DNA from: Anaerostipes amylophilus
Lineage (GTDB): Bacteria; Bacillota; Clostridia; Lachnospirales; Lachnospiraceae
DNA: 27,918 nucleotides
Direction of reading: 5' to 3'
Assembly: GCF_025567365.1 (NCBI RefSeq)
Contig: NZ_JAOQJG010000011.1
Span: 1-27,918 of the forward strand
Shown here: piece by piece, positions 7,231 through 14,342 of the stretch
How the letters are laid out: each line of letters opens with the position of its first letter
Position numbering within the stretch: the first letter of the stretch is position 1
Notes under the pieces: model-generated
Seen by the model: the letters and a program-made list of their open reading frames with translations, nothing else
What the model was told of the DNA's origin: nothing
The model's database searches: none
Translations under genes and position numbers: made by a program

Positions 7231-8015
7231 TATTCAAAATAATTATTTTCTTTACAATATGTATAAATTCCATCCTCTGATACATGCCCGCAGATTACAT
7301 CAGCTGCTTCTTTTAACTCTTTGGATGCATTTTCCATTGCCACTGCAAGTCCAACGGTCTTTAGCATTTCAAGATCATTGTTACCATCTCCAAATGCCAT
7401 TGCCTCCTCTTTGCTCAAATGGTAGTACTCTAAAACCTTTTCAACTGCAACGCCTTTTCCTCCATCTGACGGAATGATATCGACAGCTTTCGGCCACCAT
7501 ACTGCCACTGCTGCTCTTTTTGTATCTTTAAGCATCGCTTTATATTCATCCTTACCGCCTGCCATCATGATCTGAAATACTTCATCTTTTGAAAGCTCCT
7601 CAAAATCTGTTGCAAGCTTGATCCTCTGATTTGCAATGGAAAAATATTCAACGAGGTCTTCTTCTAATCCATTTGCTTCTGTCCTGTCCTTTGTCGCTAA
7701 TACCACAGGATGTCCCATTTCTTCTCCATTTTGGATGATCTGTTTTACATCTTCTTTATCCAGCGGATTTTCAAAGATTGTTTCGGTTTCATTAAAACTA
7801 TAAGAACCATTAAACGTCAAAAATGCATCAAAATCTATTCCTTCACTTTTGAAATCTGGAACTTTTTCTGGCGGTCTTCCTGTTGCAATACAGATCTTAA
7901 CTCCATTTTCCTTAAGCTTTAATAATGCTTTTTTGGTATTGTCTGTTATTCTTTTCTTCTCTGGATCGATCAATGTCCCGTCAATATCAAAAAATGCAAT
8001 CTTTATCTTACTCAT
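7230..8015 (-). CDS. Cof-type HAD-superfamily hydrolase (class IIB sugar-phosphatase-like)
   Basis: 261 residues from the ATG at 8015, chosen because AGGAG (8027-8023) is 7 bases upstream; 12 upstream codons have no site. HAD motif I is FFDIDGTLID with Asp10 as nucleophile and Asp12 as acid/base. Motif II is CIATGRP, and motif IV is AFGDGNNDLEML near the C-terminus. A class IIB cap (about 85-185) lies between them. Members of this Cof family dephosphorylate sugar phosphates or flavin and pyridoxal phosphates with broad specificity; the physiological substrate cannot be predicted. It is probably a single-gene unit, 82 bases downstream of dapB with a hairpin in between. Confidence 0.92.
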   Translation of the reverse strand: MSKIKIAFFDIDGTLIDPEKKRITDNTKKALLKLKENGVKICIATGRPPEKVPDFKSEGIDFDAFLTFNGSYSFNETETIFENPLDKEDVKQIIQNGEEMGHPVVLATKDRTEANGLEEDLVEYFSIANQRIKLATDFEELSKDEVFQIMMAGGKDEYKAMLKDTKRAAVAVWWPKAVDIIPSDGGKGVAVEKVLEYYHLSKEEAMAFGDGNNDLEMLKTVGLAVAMENASKELKEAADVICGHVSEDGIYTYCKENNYFE

Positions 8016-8036
8016 GTTATCTCTCCTGCCATAAAG

Positions 8037-8084
8037 AAAGACAATAAACACACTGTCTTAATGGCGAATGTATCTATTGTCTTT
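8037..8084 (-). terminator. Possible terminator of the cobO-dapA-dapB operon
   Basis: AAAGACAATA (8037-8046) pairs perfectly with TATTGTCTTT (8075-8084), with a 28-base loop. On the minus strand it lies just past the dapB stop and is followed by a short T-rich tail. The long loop and short tail make this a moderate call. Confidence 0.45.
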
Positions 8085-8097
8085 AAACTCTTATCTC

Positions 8098-8853
8098 TTA
8101 TCCAATGACATCACTCATATCATACATACCAGCTTCTTTTCCTGCTAAGTAAAGGGCTGCACTGACTGCTCCCTTTCCAAAGATAGCTCTTGAATATGCT
8201 GTATGTTTTAATTCGATGACTTCATCCTGTCCTGCAAAGATGATCTCATGTTCTCCAACAATTGTTCCACCTCTGACTGCTGAGATTCCGATCTCTTTCT
8301 TTGGACGCTGTTCTCGTCTCTGACTTCTGTCATAAACAAACTCATATTCGTTGTTTAATGGCTCATTCACAGCTTCTGCAAGTGCGATTGCTGTTCCAGA
8401 TGGTGCGTCTAATTTTCTTCTGTGATGCTTCTCTACGATATCAATATCAAATCCTGCATCTGCTAATAATTTTGTCATGGATTTTAATACTTTAAATAAT
8501 GTATTCACTCCTAATGACATATTTGCTGAACGAAGAACTGCTGTCTTTTTGCTTGCTTCATGAACTTTCTCTAACTGTTCATCACTTAATCCTGTTGTAC
8601 ATAATACAACTGGAATCTGTCGCTCAACTGCAAAATCTAATAATCCATCAACTGCTGGTGCGGCTGAAAAATCAATGATCGCATCAACTTCCACATCACA
8701 TGCGTTAATATCTGTAAATACTGGATAATCATTGTGTCCGTCATCCACACGATCTACACCACATGCCATAACGGCTCCTTCTGTCTCTTCTATGATCTTA
8801 CTGATCACCTGTCCCATGACTCCATTGCAGCCATGCATCATAATCTTAACCAT
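8098..8853 (-). CDS. dapB: 4-hydroxy-tetrahydrodipicolinate reductase
   Basis: 251 residues. It reduces the DapA product to tetrahydrodipicolinate with NAD(P)H, in the lysine/diaminopimelate pathway. The N-terminal nucleotide-binding loop is HGCNGVMG (residues 7-14). The catalytic signature EKHHRRKLDAPSGTA spans 141-155, with the His pair at 143-144 and Lys147. The C-terminal segment RGGTIVGEHEIIFAG is also typical. Its ribosome site AAGGAG (8868-8863) overlaps the dapA stop codon, so translation of the two genes is probably coupled. Diaminopimelate also feeds the peptidoglycan genes further along this window. Confidence 0.97.
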   Translation of the reverse strand: MVKIMMHGCNGVMGQVISKIIEETEGAVMACGVDRVDDGHNDYPVFTDINACDVEVDAIIDFSAAPAVDGLLDFAVERQIPVVLCTTGLSDEQLEKVHEASKKTAVLRSANMSLGVNTLFKVLKSMTKLLADAGFDIDIVEKHHRRKLDAPSGTAIALAEAVNEPLNNEYEFVYDRSQRREQRPKKEIGISAVRGGTIVGEHEIIFAGQDEVIELKHTAYSRAIFGKGAVSAALYLAGKEAGMYDMSDVIG

Positions 8854-8866
8854 CTTTTGTAACTCC

Positions 8867-9751
8867 TTAAAGAATTCCTGCTTCTTTCATTGCGTTAATT
8901 AATACCTGTGCGTGATCTTCTTCCATCTCTGTCAATGGACGTCTTACGATATTTCTGCAATATCCCATCTCTGAAACTGCACGTTTTGCAGGGATTGGAT
9001 TTACTTCACTAAATAAGTTATGGATCACATCCATGTATTTTAACTGGATGTCTAAACTTCCTTTAACATCCCCATCTAAAAACTTCATAACCATGTCATG
9101 AGTTTCCCTTGGTGCTACGTTAGATAATACAGAGATAACACCCTTTCCACCTAATGCAAGAAGAGGTACTACCTGATCGTCATTTCCTGAATAGATATCT
9201 AAACATCCATCTGCTAATGCTGCAAGTGTTGCCACCTGTCCGATATCTCCGCTTGCTTCTTTGATCGCTACGATGTTATCAACACTCTTGGCAATCTTCA
9301 CTGCTGTTGCTGGCTGGATGTTTGTTCCTGTTCTTCCTGGTACATTGTACATGATGATTGGAATGTCTACAGAATTACCAACTGTTGTATAATATTCTTC
9401 CAGACCTTTCTGTGTTGCTTTGTTATAATATGGTGTTACAACTAACAGTCCGTCTGCTCCTGCTTTCTCTGATCTCTTGGCAAGATTCAGTGCTTCATCT
9501 GTACAGTTAGCTCCTGCTCCTGCGATAACTGGGATTCTTCCATTGACATGAGAAACGCATGCACTGACTACCTCGATCTGCTCATCATGAGACATTGTAG
9601 AAGCTTCTCCTGAAGTTCCACAGATAATGATACTGTCTGTTCCATTATCGATCTGAAAGTCGATAAATTTCTCTAACTGATCATAATCCACCGATAAATC
9701 TTCTTTAAATGGTGTTACTAATGCAACACCTGCACCTGTAAAAATTGACAT
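8867..9751 (-). CDS. dapA: 4-hydroxy-tetrahydrodipicolinate synthase
   Basis: 294 residues, the standard length. It condenses pyruvate with aspartate semialdehyde, the first committed step to diaminopimelate and lysine. A TIM barrel with GTSGE (45-49), the catalytic Tyr135 in IIMYNVPGRTG and the Schiff-base Lys164 in AIKEASGD are all visible. AGGAGG at 9765-9760 lies 8 bases before the ATG. It is the middle gene of a three-gene set with the corrinoid adenosyltransferase gene 30 bases upstream and dapB 13 bases downstream. Confidence 0.97.
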   Translation of the reverse strand: MSIFTGAGVALVTPFKEDLSVDYDQLEKFIDFQIDNGTDSIIICGTSGEASTMSHDEQIEVVSACVSHVNGRIPVIAGAGANCTDEALNLAKRSEKAGADGLLVVTPYYNKATQKGLEEYYTTVGNSVDIPIIMYNVPGRTGTNIQPATAVKIAKSVDNIVAIKEASGDIGQVATLAALADGCLDIYSGNDDQVVPLLALGGKGVISVLSNVAPRETHDMVMKFLDGDVKGSLDIQLKYMDVIHNLFSEVNPIPAKRAVSEMGYCRNIVRRPLTEMEEDHAQVLINAMKEAGIL

Positions 9752-9781
9752 TTTTCTTTCCTCCTATCATCCTGTGTAGCA

Positions 9782-10276
9782 TCAACATTGAGATTCTTTG
9801 ACCGTACTGATGCAGTATACCGCATCTGTATATGGTATCAATTCATCTGGAATCTGTCTTCCCGTCATGATGATCAGCTGATCGTCACTTCGGTTTTCTA
9901 ACATCTCCACTAGTTCTTCGGTCTTTAAAAGTCCAAGATCCAAAAGTCCCAGCACCTCATCTAAAACGACAACGTCACACTGTCTTGTGTCTATGACTTT
10001 ATGTGCGTATTTTAAACCGTTATAAATAAAATGATCCTGTTCTTTCTTCTCTTCATCGCTTAGCTCTTCGTATGATCTTTCATATTTTTCAAAACGAAAC
10101 AACTGTACTTCTGGTTCTAAACGTTTGAAAAAGCTTAATTCTTCTGTTTCTTTCCCTTTAAGGAACTGAACCATGATGATCTGCTTTTCCTGCCCGGCTG
10201 CTTTCACACACTGACCAATCGCACAGGATGTCTTTCCTCTGCCCTGGCCACAGTATACTTCCACTCGTCCTTCCAT
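9782..10276 (-). CDS. cobO: Corrinoid adenosyltransferase (CobO/CobA/BtuR family)
   Basis: 164 residues. This family transfers the adenosyl group of ATP to cob(I)alamin-type corrinoids, giving the coenzyme B12 form. The P-loop variant GQGRGKTS (10-17), IIMVQFLKGK and the Walker-B-like DVVVLDEVLG fit the CobA/CobO/BtuR type rather than the PduO type. It is slightly shorter than many relatives and stops soon after the last strand. GAGGTG (10287-10282) lies 5 bases upstream of the ATG. It is the first gene ahead of dapA and dapB behind a strong promoter. No corrinoid biosynthesis or transport gene is nearby, and I see no cobalamin riboswitch in the short leader. Confidence 0.87.
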   Translation of the reverse strand: MEGRVEVYCGQGRGKTSCAIGQCVKAAGQEKQIIMVQFLKGKETEELSFFKRLEPEVQLFRFEKYERSYEELSDEEKKEQDHFIYNGLKYAHKVIDTRQCDVVVLDEVLGLLDLGLLKTEELVEMLENRSDDQLIIMTGRQIPDELIPYTDAVYCISTVKESQC

Positions 10277-10327
10277 CTTTTCACCTCAAAGAATCTTCCT
10301 TTTGTAGTAATATATTTGGTTTAGGAT

Positions 10328-10357
10328 ATTATATCATTTCTGATACTATAAATACAA
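10328..10357 (-). promoter_or_regulatory. Extended -10 promoter of the cobO-dapA-dapB operon
   Basis: On the minus strand: TTGTAT (10357-10352), an 18-base spacer, then TG-A-TATAAT (TATAAT at 10333-10328), a perfect extended -10. A start site near 10321 leaves a leader of about 45 bases, too short for a lysine or cobalamin riboswitch. Confidence 0.65.
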
Positions 10358-10358
10358 C

Positions 10359-10994
10359 TTATTCTTTATCCTTTTCATGAAACTCCAGTTTATTTACAGA
10401 CACTTCATATGCTACCCGTTTGATCAGCTGATTTTCTGAAATCCTTTTCTGGTATTCCCTGCTCTGGATTCTTCCGATCAACTGAATTCTTGAACCAATT
10501 TCAAGATTTCCTGCAAATCTTGCATTTCTTCCCCAGCAAATGCATGGTATGTAATCAGATTTGCCATAAGAACGATTCACCGCAAGCAAGATGTCACAAA
10601 TCTCTCTTCCAAGCGGTGTCATCCTATACACTGGCTGTTTACAGATAAATCCATCTAAAATGATCTGATTTGGTCTGTATCCTTCCATGTTGTCAATGAA
10701 TTCCAGATCTCTGACAAATACGGATAAGATCAGATGATTACGGTTCTCCTCATGCTTATTAAAGGAACGAAACTGTCCGCATGCCCTTACAAGCATCCCT
10801 GTGTAATCTTTACTGACATCTATCAGTCTGTCTGATACAAGTAATGGTATCTCGTCTGTTGCTTCACTTAATCTGTTTACTAAAAGTTTGACTGTATAAA
10901 ATCCTTCTCCGAAAATCTCATGGCTATATTCAAATGCTGAATTGATACGTCCGCAAACCTCCACTTGATTATGATTGATTCCCTGCTCTGTCAT
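10359..10994 (-). CDS. SSB-like protein with two OB-type domains
   Basis: 211 residues. The C-terminal half (about 115-205) resembles a single-stranded DNA-binding protein OB fold: ILDGFICKQPVYRMTPLGREICDILLAVNR... followed by ...IPCICWGRNARFA, IGSRIQLIGRIQSREYQK. The N-terminal half (about 8-105) also looks like an OB fold (NQVEVCGRINSAFEYSHE...YTVKLLVNR, ...VRACGQFRSFNKH). It lacks the acidic flexible tail DDDIPF of housekeeping SSB, so it is probably an accessory single-strand-binding or PriB-like factor. The exact role is unknown. AAGGGAG (11008-11002) lies 7 bases before the ATG. A -10-like TATACT sits at 11027-11022, with no good -35 but two possible Spo0A boxes further upstream. Confidence 0.75.
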   Translation of the reverse strand: MTEQGINHNQVEVCGRINSAFEYSHEIFGEGFYTVKLLVNRLSEATDEIPLLVSDRLIDVSKDYTGMLVRACGQFRSFNKHEENRNHLILSVFVRDLEFIDNMEGYRPNQIILDGFICKQPVYRMTPLGREICDILLAVNRSYGKSDYIPCICWGRNARFAGNLEIGSRIQLIGRIQSREYQKRISENQLIKRVAYEVSVNKLEFHEKDKE

Positions 10995-11071
10995 ACTCTT
11001 TCTCCCTTCTTGTGTCCTATTAGTATACTTTAAATCCTATTCCAATTTGGCCACAATTAGAAGAAAAACCA

Positions 11072-11103
11072 TTCGACAAAGTTAGCCCCACTTTTTCGAC
11101 ATT
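11072..11103 (-). promoter_or_regulatory. Two possible Spo0A boxes upstream of the SSB-like gene
   Basis: On the minus strand TTTGTCGAA (11080-11072) matches the Spo0A box consensus TTTGTCRAA at all nine positions. A second copy, AATGTCGAA (11103-11095), keeps the TGTCGAA core 23 bases away. They lie about 55-90 bases upstream of a TATACT -10-like element. Prediction only. Confidence 0.4.
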
Positions 11104-11133
11104 TTATAACTAACCGTAAATTATTTTGTTATT

Positions 11134-12954
11134 TTATGAGAATTTTGCACGTTTTCTCATTGTTGGATCTAAGATCTTCTTACGGATACGGATGTTTTCT
11201 GGTGTAATTTCCAGTAATTCATCGGTATCAATAAATTCTAATGCCTGCTCTAAGCTTAAGATCTTTGGAGGAGATAATTTTAATGCATCATCTGATCCTG
11301 AAGCTCGTGTATTTGTAAGCTTTTTGCTTCGGCATACGTTAATCTCAATATCTTCTGTCTTTCCTGTCTGTCCAATGACCATTCCTCCGTATACTTTCTC
11401 ACCAGGTCCTACGAATAATGTACCTCTCTCCTGTGCATTAAACAGACCATATGTGATCGTTTCTCCTGCTTCGTATGCGATCAATGATCCCTGTTTACGA
11501 TACTGGATATCTCCTTTGTATGGTCCATATCCATCAAACAGTGTATTTAAGATACCATTTCCTTTTGTATCTGTCATGAATTCTCCACGATATCCGATCA
11601 GTCCTCTGGATGGGATAGAGAATTCAAGTCTTGAATATCCTCCATTGGCGGCTGTCATATTTTGAAGTTCACCTTTTCTCTGGCTTAACTTCTCAATAAC
11701 TGCTCCTGTAAATTCTTCTGGAACATCAATGACTGCGATCTCCATTGGTTCTAATTTCTTTCCATTCTCATCGTAATGGTATAATACTTCTGCCTTGCTG
11801 ACTGCAAATTCATATCCTTCACGGCGCATGTTCTCGATCAGTACGGATAAATGTAATTCTCCACGTCCGGATACTTTGTAGCTGTCCTGATTCTCACTTT
11901 CCTCTACACGAAGGCTGACATCCGTATTTAATTCTCTGAATAATCTGTCTCTAATGTGTCTTGATGTAACATATTTACCTTCCTGTCCGGCAAGAGGGCT
12001 GTCATTTACCATAAACTGCATGGAAATTGTTGGCTCTGAAATCTTCTGGAATGGAATTGCCTCTGCTCCATCCACATCACAGATCGTATCTCCGATAGAC
12101 AGATCTGAAATTCCTGAGATTGCTACGATAGATCCTACCTGTGCACTCTTCACATCTACTTTATCAAGTCCTTCAAATTCATATAATTTGGTAATACGGA
12201 CTTTTTCTTTACGTTCTGGGTCATGAGCATTCACCACGATACATTCTTTATTGACTGCGATCTCACCATTATCCACTTTACCGATTCCGATACGTCCAAC
12301 ATATTCATTGTAATCAATTGTACTGATCAGTACCTGCAATGGTTTCTCTGGATCTCCTTCTGGTGCTTCGATATGGTCGATAATTGTCTCGAATAATGGT
12401 TTCATATCTTTCTTTTCACCATCAAGGTCTAATGTTGCAAATCCTTCTTTGGCTGATGCAAATACGAATGGACAGTCAAGCTGTTTGTCTCCTGCATCTA
12501 ATTCCATTAATAATTCTAATGTCTCATCGACAACTTCATCTGGTCTTGCTTCTGGACGGTCTACTTTATTGATACATACGATCACAGACAGATCAAGCTC
12601 TAAGGCTTTCTTTAATACGAACTTTGTCTGTGGCATTGGACCTTCGAATGCATCAACTACTAATACAACACCATTTACCATCTTAAGTACACGTTCTACT
12701 TCTCCACCAAAATCCGCATGGCCCGGTGTATCGATGATATTGATCTTGATTCCATTATACATAACTCCTGTATTCTTAGACAGGATCGTGATTCCTCTTT
12801 CTTTCTCGATGTCGTTTGAGTCCATGACTCTTTCTGCAACTTCCTGATTATCACGGAAGATTCCGCTCTGTTTTAACATCTCGTCTACTAAAGTCGTTTT
12901 TCCATGGTCGACATGGGCAATGATTGCAATATTTCTCACATCTTCGCGCTTCAT
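11134..12954 (-). CDS. typA: Translational GTPase TypA/BipA
   Basis: 606 residues, the standard length. A ribosome-associated GTPase of the elongation-factor class, involved in ribosome assembly and stress or cold adaptation. The GTPase motifs are complete: AHVDHGKT (13-20), RGIT (53-56), DTPGHAD (75-81), NKVD (129-132) and the SAKEG-type G5. EF-G-like domains follow, with the BipA-specific C-terminal region (GYGPYKGDIQYRKQGSLIAYEAG) and the ending RKKILDPTMRKRAKFS. AAGGA (12964-12960) lies 5 bases before the ATG. It is transcribed alone from a good promoter, divergent from hydE. Confidence 0.97.
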   Translation of the reverse strand: MKREDVRNIAIIAHVDHGKTTLVDEMLKQSGIFRDNQEVAERVMDSNDIEKERGITILSKNTGVMYNGIKINIIDTPGHADFGGEVERVLKMVNGVVLVVDAFEGPMPQTKFVLKKALELDLSVIVCINKVDRPEARPDEVVDETLELLMELDAGDKQLDCPFVFASAKEGFATLDLDGEKKDMKPLFETIIDHIEAPEGDPEKPLQVLISTIDYNEYVGRIGIGKVDNGEIAVNKECIVVNAHDPERKEKVRITKLYEFEGLDKVDVKSAQVGSIVAISGISDLSIGDTICDVDGAEAIPFQKISEPTISMQFMVNDSPLAGQEGKYVTSRHIRDRLFRELNTDVSLRVEESENQDSYKVSGRGELHLSVLIENMRREGYEFAVSKAEVLYHYDENGKKLEPMEIAVIDVPEEFTGAVIEKLSQRKGELQNMTAANGGYSRLEFSIPSRGLIGYRGEFMTDTKGNGILNTLFDGYGPYKGDIQYRKQGSLIAYEAGETITYGLFNAQERGTLFVGPGEKVYGGMVIGQTGKTEDIEINVCRSKKLTNTRASGSDDALKLSPPKILSLEQALEFIDTDELLEITPENIRIRKKILDPTMRKRAKFS

Positions 12955-13029
12955 TTATATCCTTCTTTCTAGCATCTTTCTCTATCAGTTTCCATGGCAT
13001 TTACAAAGCATGCCAAGATTAACTTTCTT

Positions 13030-13058
13030 ATTCTATCACAATCAATGAAAAGTTGCAA
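13030..13058 (-). promoter_or_regulatory. typA promoter
   Basis: On the minus strand TTGCAA (13058-13053), a 17-base spacer and TAGAAT (13035-13030). The start site would be near 13023, with a leader of about 70 bases. Confidence 0.6.
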
Positions 13059-13168
13059 TTTTATTATTTAGTACCAAAACTTTGATCATTGATACCATTG
13101 CTTTTTCCATTCGTGTCTCGATTTTTCCTGAAATTTAAGAACATTTTCCTTTATTCTATCATATTTCT

Positions 13169-13197
13169 TTGGTCTTTTCCTCTATTATATGTTATAT
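13169..13197 (+). promoter_or_regulatory. Possible hydE promoter
   Basis: TTGGTC (13169-13174), a 17-base spacer and TTATAT (13192-13197). The overlapping TATTATAT just upstream is an alternative -10. Confidence 0.35.
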
Positions 13198-13227
13198 TTC
13201 TTATAGACAAAAAAGGAGTTTGATATT

Positions 13228-14271
13228 ATGAATTTACACGAATTAATCGATCGTTTACATAAAGAACATACACTGACAAAAGGTGAATTTATCACTCTCA
13301 TTAAAGAACGTGATGAAGAAAATGCATCTTATCTAGCTTCCCTTGCTAGAGAAGAAGCTGTAAAAATCTATGGAAATGGTGTTTTTCCCCGCGGATTAGT
13401 TGAGTTTACCAATTACTGTAAAAACAACTGCTATTACTGTGGTATTCAAGGAAGTAATCAGCATGCAAACCGTTATCGTCTGTCAAAAGATGAAATCCTT
13501 TCTGCCTGTGAAAATGGTTATCAGCTTGGTTATCGAAGCTTTGTCCTTCAGGGCGGGGAAGATCCTCATTATAGTGATGATGTAATGGTTCCGATCGTTT
13601 CTGAGATCAGGAAACGTTATCAAGATTGTGCGATCACCCTTTCTCTTGGGGAACGTTCCAAAGAAAGCTATCAGAAGTTATACGATGCTGGAGCCGACCG
13701 ATATCTGCTTCGCCATGAAGCTGCTACTCCAGAACTTTATCAGAAATTGCACTCTGAAAGTCTATCTTTAGAAAACAGGATTCAATGTCTATGGAATCTA
13801 AAAGAGATTGGGTATGCGGTTGGTACTGGATTTATGGTTGGTGCACCTTATCAGACTGTTGAGAATCTTGTGGATGACCTTTTATTTATTCAAAAACTTG
13901 ATCCTCAAATGGTTGGAATCGGACCTTTTGTACCTCATCATGATACAAAATTTAAAGATTATCCTTCTGGAACTGTGGAGCTCACCACTTATCTAACAAG
14001 TATCCTGCGTCTTATGAATCCACATCTTTTGCTTCCTGCCACAACGGCACTTGGGACCATTGATCCCCGTGGACGAGAAAAAGGCATTCTTGCAGGAGCG
14101 AATGTTGTAATGCCGAATCTTTCTCCTGTTGCGGTAAGAAAAGATTATTCTTTGTATGATAATAAAATCTGTACCGGAGAAGAAGCGGCAGAATGTGCCG
14201 GATGTCTTGGAAGAAGACTTGCAAGTATTGATTATGAACTTGTTTTCACTCGTGGAGATTATATCGAATAA
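13228..14271 (+). CDS. hydE: [FeFe] hydrogenase H-cluster radical SAM maturase HydE
   Basis: 347 residues. A radical SAM enzyme that, with HydF and HydG, assembles the 2Fe subcluster of [FeFe] hydrogenase. The SAM cluster motif CKNNCYYC gives Cys64, Cys68 and Cys71. Other family blocks are FVLQGGEDPHY, LSLGERS, RYLLRHEAA, GFMVGAPYQT and IGPFVPHHDT. The C-terminus keeps the cysteines of CTGEEAAECAGCLGRR, which may bind a second cluster as in some HydE proteins. The biotin synthase relative BioB is excluded by the HydE-type RHEAATPELYQKLH segment. AAGGAG (13213-13218) lies 9 bases before the ATG. hydF, hydG and hydrogenase genes are not in the window. The gene implies a hydrogen-forming anaerobe. 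Confidence 0.95.
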   Translation: MNLHELIDRLHKEHTLTKGEFITLIKERDEENASYLASLAREEAVKIYGNGVFPRGLVEFTNYCKNNCYYCGIQGSNQHANRYRLSKDEILSACENGYQLGYRSFVLQGGEDPHYSDDVMVPIVSEIRKRYQDCAITLSLGERSKESYQKLYDAGADRYLLRHEAATPELYQKLHSESLSLENRIQCLWNLKEIGYAVGTGFMVGAPYQTVENLVDDLLFIQKLDPQMVGIGPFVPHHDTKFKDYPSGTVELTTYLTSILRLMNPHLLLPATTALGTIDPRGREKGILAGANVVMPNLSPVAVRKDYSLYDNKICTGEEAAECAGCLGRRLASIDYELVFTRGDYIE

Positions 14272-14280
14272 TTAAGAAAA

Positions 14281-14315
14281 AAAGCGTGTAGAACTTTCAA
14301 AATTCTACACGCTTT
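14281..14315. terminator. Bidirectional terminator between hydE and ftsZ
   Basis: A perfect 13-bp inverted repeat AAAGCGTGTAGAA (14281-14293) and TTCTACACGCTTT (14303-14315) with a 9-base loop, preceded by an A-run and followed by a T-rich tail. It ends hydE on the plus strand and the dcw cluster (ftsZ) on the minus strand. Confidence 0.9.
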
Positions 14316-14342
14316 CGTTTTATCTTTTATCTGTCAAAGAAA

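Larger units (their letters stand above)
12955..13227. promoter_or_regulatory. Divergent control region between typA and hydE
   Basis: 273 bases without a gene. It holds the typA promoter (13058-13030), a small 6-bp hairpin TGGCAT/ATGCCA (12995-13015) in the typA leader, and a weak hydE promoter near 13169-13197. I see no larger leader RNA structure. Confidence 0.5.

Noticed and set aside
10277..10358. Cobalamin or lysine riboswitch ahead of cobO-dapA-dapB
   Set aside because: The promoter at 10328-10357 leaves a leader of about 45 bases, far too short, and no known motif is visible.
11081..11114. GTTAG/CTAAC hairpin as a typA terminator
   Set aside because: Only a 5-bp stem with a long loop and no T-tract directly after it on the minus strand; the Spo0A-type repeats explain the region at least as well.
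11126..11665. 179-codon open frame opposite the 3' part of typA
   Set aside because: Shadow of the conserved typA coding frame; no ribosome site and a protein without recognisable features.
12995..13015. TGGCAT/ATGCCA hairpin in the typA leader as a regulatory RNA
   Set aside because: A 6-bp stem alone is expected by chance and no T-tract or ribosome site pairing is present.
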